Below, piece after piece: positions 60,160 through 64,000 of a stretch of DNA of 64,000 nt. The first letter of the stretch is position 1, and each line of letters opens with the position of its first letter. The position numbers were made by a program, and so were the translations under genes. Under the pieces are notes generated by a model. The model worked only from the letters and a program-made list of their open reading frames with translations. It did not search any database and had not been told where the DNA came from. The stretch comes from Labrys wisconsinensis (GTDB lineage: Bacteria; Pseudomonadota; Alphaproteobacteria; Rhizobiales; Labraceae), in the NCBI RefSeq assembly GCF_030814995.1, contig NZ_JAUSVX010000009.1, forward strand, positions 62,001 through 126,000. The letters are read 5' to 3'.

Positions 60160-60972
60160 CTATTCGCAGAATTTCGACTGGCCCTTCGCCCCGCGCGGCT
60201 GCAGGTCGAAATGCCAGTGGGTGGCATGGAAGCTGTCGGAGCCCGGGCCGAGCTCGGTGTGGAAATAGCCGCAGCCGGCCGCCCGCGCGGCCCGGTCGAA
60301 GGGCTGGTCCTGCGGTCCGGCCGGACGGCCGACCAGGACGATGCGCCCGTCCGCCAGCGTCAGGCGCTCGATGTCGAGCGCCAGGCCGTTGCCGTGGGCG
60401 CTCAGCCTGGCGCCGTCGACATGGTTGCGCGGCCGGCATTCCAGGCCCGGTCCCGTCGCCACCGCGGTGAGCTCGCTGCCATAGGTGCCGCGGGCGAGCG
60501 GCGCCAGGGCCTCGCGCACGAAATCGCCGAAGGTCTCGGCCATGGCGCAGGCGATCACCGGAGCATCGGGCAGCGCCACTTGCCGGCCGTCGCCGACGGC
60601 GAGCGCCGTCAGCCGGACGGGATCGGCGACGGTGCAGGCGGGGTCGGGCTGCGGGGCCGGAACCGCGGCGGATGCGCTCGCGCCGCCATCGACCAGACGC
60701 TGCAGGCAGGTCTGCGCCGGGGGCTGGGATGCCGACGGCACAGGGGTTGCCGGCGCGACCGTCTGCGGCAGGCTCGGCTTCGCCGGCGGCGTGCCCGGCG
60801 CCGGCTCCTCCGGCAGGGCCGGCCGCGGAACGGGCAGCGGCGGCCAGGGAGCCGCCTTCGCGGTGTCCGGCCGCGGCCTCGCCGGCGCGGGATCGCCGCC
60901 GAGGGTGGCGGCCAACGCCGCCACCAGGGCCAGCGCCAAGCCGGCTCCGGGGCCACCCACGCGTCTCGTCAC
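60160..60972 (-). CDS. extensin-like family protein, exported
   Basis: A protein of about 270 residues. An N-terminal hydrophobic segment (GLALALVAALAATLGG) serves as signal or anchor, followed by a Pro/Ala-rich spacer. The C-terminal extensin-like domain of about 170 residues has CLQRLVDGG, CRPRNHVDGARLSAHGNGLALDIERL and HWHFDLQPRG, where the His and Asp pattern resembles LAS/D-Ala-D-Ala peptidase metal sites. A cell-wall hydrolase role is therefore possible. The start is uncertain: GTG 60972 is preferred because the signal segment follows, but the frame is open up to 61095. Confidence 0.8.
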   Translation of the reverse strand: MTRRVGGPGAGLALALVAALAATLGGDPAPARPRPDTAKAAPWPPLPVPRPALPEEPAPGTPPAKPSLPQTVAPATPVPSASQPPAQTCLQRLVDGGASASAAVPAPQPDPACTVADPVRLTALAVGDGRQVALPDAPVIACAMAETFGDFVREALAPLARGTYGSELTAVATGPGLECRPRNHVDGARLSAHGNGLALDIERLTLADGRIVLVGRPAGPQDQPFDRAARAAGCGYFHTELGPGSDSFHATHWHFDLQPRGAKGQSKFCE

Positions 60973-61097
60973 GCCTCCTCCGTCACCCGGCTGCGGTGCG
61001 GCAGGAACGGCGGGAGGGGCGGATCGGTTCCCTCGGCGGTGCTTCGCCGTGCCGCAACCGTGCGGCCGCCCCTTGAGCCGGTCGCTGCTTCGCACTA

Positions 61098-61112
61098 GAA
61101 CATATCATGAAC
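61098..61112. promoter_or_regulatory. putative LexA (SOS) box
   Basis: GAAC-ATATCAT-GAAC is the complement of the alphaproteobacterial LexA direct repeat GTTC-N7-GTTC. It ends 16 nt before the start of the radical SAM/UdgX repair operon. About two such matches would be expected by chance in a window this size, so position and the AT-rich spacer are the main support. Confidence 0.65.
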
Positions 61113-61128
61113 AAATCATGGAGCGGCC

Positions 61129-62340
61129 ATGGACCAGACCTTCGTCGCCAGGCTGCGCATCCTGGCGGATGCCGCGAAATACGACGCCTCCTGCGCCTCC
61201 TCCGGTGCGCCGAAGCGGGTGGCCGGCGCAAACGGCCTGGGCTCGACCACCGGCGGCGCGATCTGCCACGCCTACACGCCGGACGGGCGCTGCATCTCGC
61301 TCCTGAAGATCCTGATGACCAATTACTGCCTCTACGACTGCGCCTATTGCATCAATCGACGCTCGTCCAACGTCCGGCGCGCCCGTTTCACCGTCGAGGA
61401 GGTGGTGAAGCTCACCGTCGCCTTCTACAAGCGCAACTGCATCGAAGGCCTGTTCCTCTCCTCGGGCATCGTCCGCTCGGCCGACCATACGATGGAGCAG
61501 ATGATGCTGGTCGCTCGCCGGTTGCGCCACGAGGAGAATTTTGCCGGCTACATTCATTTGAAGGCCATTCCGGAGGCCAGCCCCTGGCTGATCGAGCAGG
61601 CGGGCCTGTGGGCCGACCGGCTGTCGATCAACCTGGAGCTGGCGGCCGAGCGCAGCCTGGAACGGCTGGCGCCGGAGAAGAACGGCGGCTCGATCCGGGC
61701 GGCGATGGGCCAGATGCACGAACGCATCGCGCAGGCACAGGAGGAGAAGCGCCATTTCGCGCCGGCCGGCCAGAGCACCCAGATGATCGTCGGCGCCGAC
61801 GACGCCACCGACGCGGCCGTGCTGGGCGCGAGCGCGACGCTGTACCGGGCCTATGCCCTGAAGCGGGTCTATTATTCCGCCTTCAGCCCGATCCCCGAGG
61901 CGAGCCGGGCGCTGCCGGTGAAGCCGCCGCCGCTGCAGCGCGAGAACCGGCTCTACCAGGCCGACTGGCTGTTGCGCTGCTACGGCTTCACCGTCGAGGA
62001 GATCGCCGCCGGCGGTGAAGGCGGCATGCTCGACCTCGAGATCGATCCCAAGCTCGCCTGGGCCCTCAAACACCGCGACCGTTTCCCCGTCGACGTCAAC
62101 CGCGCGGACAAGGAGATGCTGCTGCGGGTGCCGGGCCTCGGCACCCGGGCGGTGGAGAGCATCCTGCGCACCCGCCGCCACCGCACGCTGCGGCTCGACG
62201 ACATCGGCCGGCTGACCAGCGGCCTGAAGCGCCTGCTGCCCTTCCTGATCGCCGCCGACCATCGGCCGGTGCGGCTGACCGATCGCCTCGACCTGCGCCG
62301 GCGGCTGCTGCAGCCGGCCCGCCAGCTGAGCCTGTTCTGA
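61129..62340 (+). CDS. putative DNA modification/repair radical SAM protein
   Basis: A 403-residue radical SAM protein of the family that pairs with a uracil-DNA-glycosylase-related protein. The iron-sulfur motif is CLYDCAYC (Cys67, Cys71, Cys74), after MTNY. It is followed by RRARFTVEEVVKLTVAFYKRNCIEGLFLSSGI. The C-terminus (DVNRADKEMLLRVPGLGTRAVESIL) is a helix-hairpin-helix DNA-binding segment. The substrate is unknown; reversal or processing of a damaged base is inferred from context. The stop and the next start share one base (TGATG). Confidence 0.9.
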   Translation: MDQTFVARLRILADAAKYDASCASSGAPKRVAGANGLGSTTGGAICHAYTPDGRCISLLKILMTNYCLYDCAYCINRRSSNVRRARFTVEEVVKLTVAFYKRNCIEGLFLSSGIVRSADHTMEQMMLVARRLRHEENFAGYIHLKAIPEASPWLIEQAGLWADRLSINLELAAERSLERLAPEKNGGSIRAAMGQMHERIAQAQEEKRHFAPAGQSTQMIVGADDATDAAVLGASATLYRAYALKRVYYSAFSPIPEASRALPVKPPPLQRENRLYQADWLLRCYGFTVEEIAAGGEGGMLDLEIDPKLAWALKHRDRFPVDVNRADKEMLLRVPGLGTRAVESILRTRRHRTLRLDDIGRLTSGLKRLLPFLIAADHRPVRLTDRLDLRRRLLQPARQLSLF

Positions 62341-63800
62341 TGGCCCTCGTGCATCTGGCCGACGGCGCGGACCTCGCGGGCTTCCGCCGGGCGATACGCC
62401 GGCTCGTCGCCGCCGGCGCCGCGCCCGAGGACGTGATCTGGCGCAGCGGGGAGGACGGCGATCTCTTCGGCGCCGGGAGCGCCGACTTCGTCGGCACCGA
62501 CGCCGCCGACTTCGTCGACGGCGGGGAAGCCGGCCCGGCGCCTCCCCTCGCCCTGCCCCGCGTCGTGGGCGCCGCGGTCGAAGCCGTGGTCTGCCACCGC
62601 GATCCCGAGCGCTACGCCCTGCTCCATCGCCTGATCTGGCGCGTGCTCCACGGCGAACGGACAGTGCTGGAGGCACGGAGCGATCCGCTCGTCCACCGCC
62701 TCGCCGGGATGCAGCAGGCCATCCGGCGCGACATCCACAAGATGCATGCCTTCCTGCGCTTCCGCCGGGTTACGGCCGAAAGCGGCGAGCGCTTCGTCGC
62801 CTGGTTCGAGCCGGAGCATTTCATCCTCGAGGCCGTGGCCGATTTCTTCGCGGACCGGTTCCCGGGCTTCGCCTGGTCGATCCTGACGCCCGTCGGCTCC
62901 CTGCACTGGGACGGCGCGGCGCTGGACTTCGGCCCGCCCGGCACGCGCGGCGCCGCCATGCCGGACGACAGCGTCGAGACGGCCTGGCGCGCCTATTACG
63001 AGGCCACCTTCAACCCGGCCCGCCTCAATCCGACGATGATGCGCTCGGAGATGCCGAAGAAATACTGGCGCAACCTGCCGGAGACGCAGGCGATCCCGCA
63101 CCTGATCCGAACCGCGCCCTCGCGCGTTACGGCGATGTTGGAGAAGGAGGCTGCCATGCCGCTCAAGCGCAATCCCGACAAGGCCGTCGCGGCGCTGCCG
63201 GACCAGGCGCCGAAATCTCTGGCCGAGCTCAACCGTATCATCGCCGCCTCGGAGCCGCTGGTGCCGGGGGCGACTCGGGCGGTGCTGGGCGAGGGCCCGG
63301 TCGGCGCGGCGCTCGCCTTCGTCGGCGAGCAGCCCGGCGACCAGGAAGACCTGCAGGGCCGGCCCTTCGTCGGCCCGGCCGGCCAGCTGCTCGACCGCGC
63401 CATGGCCGAGGCCGGCATCGACCGCACCGAGGCCTATGTCACCAATGCGGTGAAGCATTTCAAGTTCGAGCAGCGCGGCAAGCGCCGCATCCACCAGAAG
63501 CCGACGGCCGGCGAGGTGCGGCACTATCGCTGGTGGCTGATGCGCGAGCTCGATTTCGTGCACCCTCGCCTGGTGGTGGCGCTCGGCGCGACGGCGGTGC
63601 TCGCCCTCGCCGGCAAGGCCCTGCCGATCGCCCGCTGCCGCGGCGAAGCCCGCTTGGAGGGCCGGCCCGGCTTCATAACCGTGCATCCCTCCTATCTCCT
63701 GCGCCTGCCGGACGAGGATGCCAGGCACGCAGCCTATGCCGCCTTCCTCGACGATCTCCGGCATGTCCGCGCCATCCTCGAGCGCCGCCCGGCGAGCTGA
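62340..63800 (+). CDS. fusion: DUF4130-type domain plus UdgX uracil-DNA glycosylase
   Basis: A 486-residue protein. Residues about 1-255 match the radical-SAM-linked DUF4130 group (MHAFLRFRRV, WFEPEHFILEAVADFFADRF, TAWRAYYEATFNPARLNPTMM, MPKKYWRNLPE). Residues about 280-486 are a family 4-like uracil-DNA glycosylase: GEQPGDQEDLQGRPFVGPAGQ, KRRIHQKP and TVHPSYLLR. KRRIHQKP (K381 to P388) is the UdgX hallmark; in the mycobacterial protein the His of this loop becomes covalently bonded to the abasic site after uracil removal, and H385 is its counterpart. It is co-transcribed with the radical SAM gene. Confidence 0.92.
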   Translation: MALVHLADGADLAGFRRAIRRLVAAGAAPEDVIWRSGEDGDLFGAGSADFVGTDAADFVDGGEAGPAPPLALPRVVGAAVEAVVCHRDPERYALLHRLIWRVLHGERTVLEARSDPLVHRLAGMQQAIRRDIHKMHAFLRFRRVTAESGERFVAWFEPEHFILEAVADFFADRFPGFAWSILTPVGSLHWDGAALDFGPPGTRGAAMPDDSVETAWRAYYEATFNPARLNPTMMRSEMPKKYWRNLPETQAIPHLIRTAPSRVTAMLEKEAAMPLKRNPDKAVAALPDQAPKSLAELNRIIAASEPLVPGATRAVLGEGPVGAALAFVGEQPGDQEDLQGRPFVGPAGQLLDRAMAEAGIDRTEAYVTNAVKHFKFEQRGKRRIHQKPTAGEVRHYRWWLMRELDFVHPRLVVALGATAVLALAGKALPIARCRGEARLEGRPGFITVHPSYLLRLPDEDARHAAYAAFLDDLRHVRAILERRPAS

Positions 63801-63890
63801 GGCGCCGGCTTCCGGCCGCCATCGCCTGCCGCTATGGTCCGGGCCAAGCAGGGCTTGGCGGCTCGCGGGGCCGAACGGGAGGAGACGGCG

Positions 63891-64000
63891 ATGGCCGAGG
63901 ACGTGGTGCTGGTGACGGGGGCCGGCGGCTGCATCGCCGCCTGGGTGATGAAGGACCTGCTGGCGGCGGGCGCCGGGGTGGTCGGCTTCGATCTCAGCGA
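63891..64000 (+). CDS. NAD(P)-dependent epimerase/dehydratase (5' end only)
   Basis: Only the first 36 codons are in the window: MAEDVVLVTGAGGCIAAWVM, the Rossmann TGxxGxx nucleotide-binding loop of extended short-chain dehydrogenases. The third glycine of the usual TGxxGxxG is Ala here. GGAGGAG lies about eight bases upstream. Its role cannot be judged from this fragment. Confidence 0.75.
   Translation, partial: MAEDVVLVTGAGGCIAAWVMKDLLAAGAGVVGFDLS

Overview
The window is GC-rich chromosomal DNA from an alphaproteobacterium, most likely a member of the Hyphomicrobiales (Rhizobiales). The best evidence is a circularly permuted two-piece tmRNA gene (about 8955-9270, minus) whose tag reading frame encodes ANDNYAPVAVAA. 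Beside it are an alphaproteobacterial-type sspB, a DUF4169/ribbon-helix-helix pair, an AsmA protein and rhizobial-style palindromic intergenic repeats. I cannot assign a genus. I saw no rRNA, tRNA, CRISPR array, transposase or phage gene.

Layout. 1-6911 (minus): nitrilase-family amidase, cyclase-family hydrolase and a polyamine-type ABC importer with two ATPase genes, the last cut by the window edge. A divergent GntR regulator is at 7188-7916. 8014-21000: housekeeping and stress genes (sspB, ssrA, fumC, DUF4169, RHH, a large AsmA protein, an FAD-linked oxidase, a hotdog thioesterase, GlsB-like and YidB-like small proteins, a ThDP enzyme). 21028-24671: UvrD helicase, a glycine/tryptophan-rich secreted protein, a CsbD-like protein and a DUF6894-like protein. 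24793-32886 (minus): MocR regulator, DegT-family aminotransferase, a homologue of the N,N-dimethylformamidase large subunit, and a CUT2-like ABC importer, closed by a strong hairpin. 33022-38410: RND efflux pump with a divergent TetR. 38454-39228: ArsR/SRPBCC pair.

39605-50263 looks like a catabolic locus for an amino-acid-like compound. A seven-gene operon (solute-binding protein, permease, ATPase, M20 hydrolase, enolase-superfamily enzyme, creatinase-like M24 enzyme, DapA-like aldolase) faces a GntR regulator with two winged-helix domains. A class I aminotransferase and a CTP-synthase-like amidotransferase protein lie at its far end. The two divergent promoters share a TGTACA-centred site. 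50291-58057 is a second importer operon: ROK repressor with a 43-bp operator, M20 hydrolase, two tandem binding-protein paralogues each followed by a stem-loop, permease, YhfX-like PLP enzyme and ATPase. It ends tail-to-tail, overlapping an M3 peptidase.

60160-64000 holds an extensin-like protein and a two-gene DNA-repair operon: a radical SAM protein, then a fusion of a DUF4130-type domain to a UdgX uracil-DNA glycosylase. A GAAC-N7-GAAC site matching the alphaproteobacterial LexA box lies 16 nt before its start. A dehydratase/epimerase gene begins at the right edge.

Strongest leads: the SOS-box/radical SAM/UdgX operon; the dimethylformamidase-like operon, which has no small subunit; the amino-acid-derivative operon with a metal-ligand-lacking M24 enzyme and an orphan amidotransferase; the two-ATPase importer in which one ATPase lacks the switch histidine; and direct linkage of ssrA to sspB.
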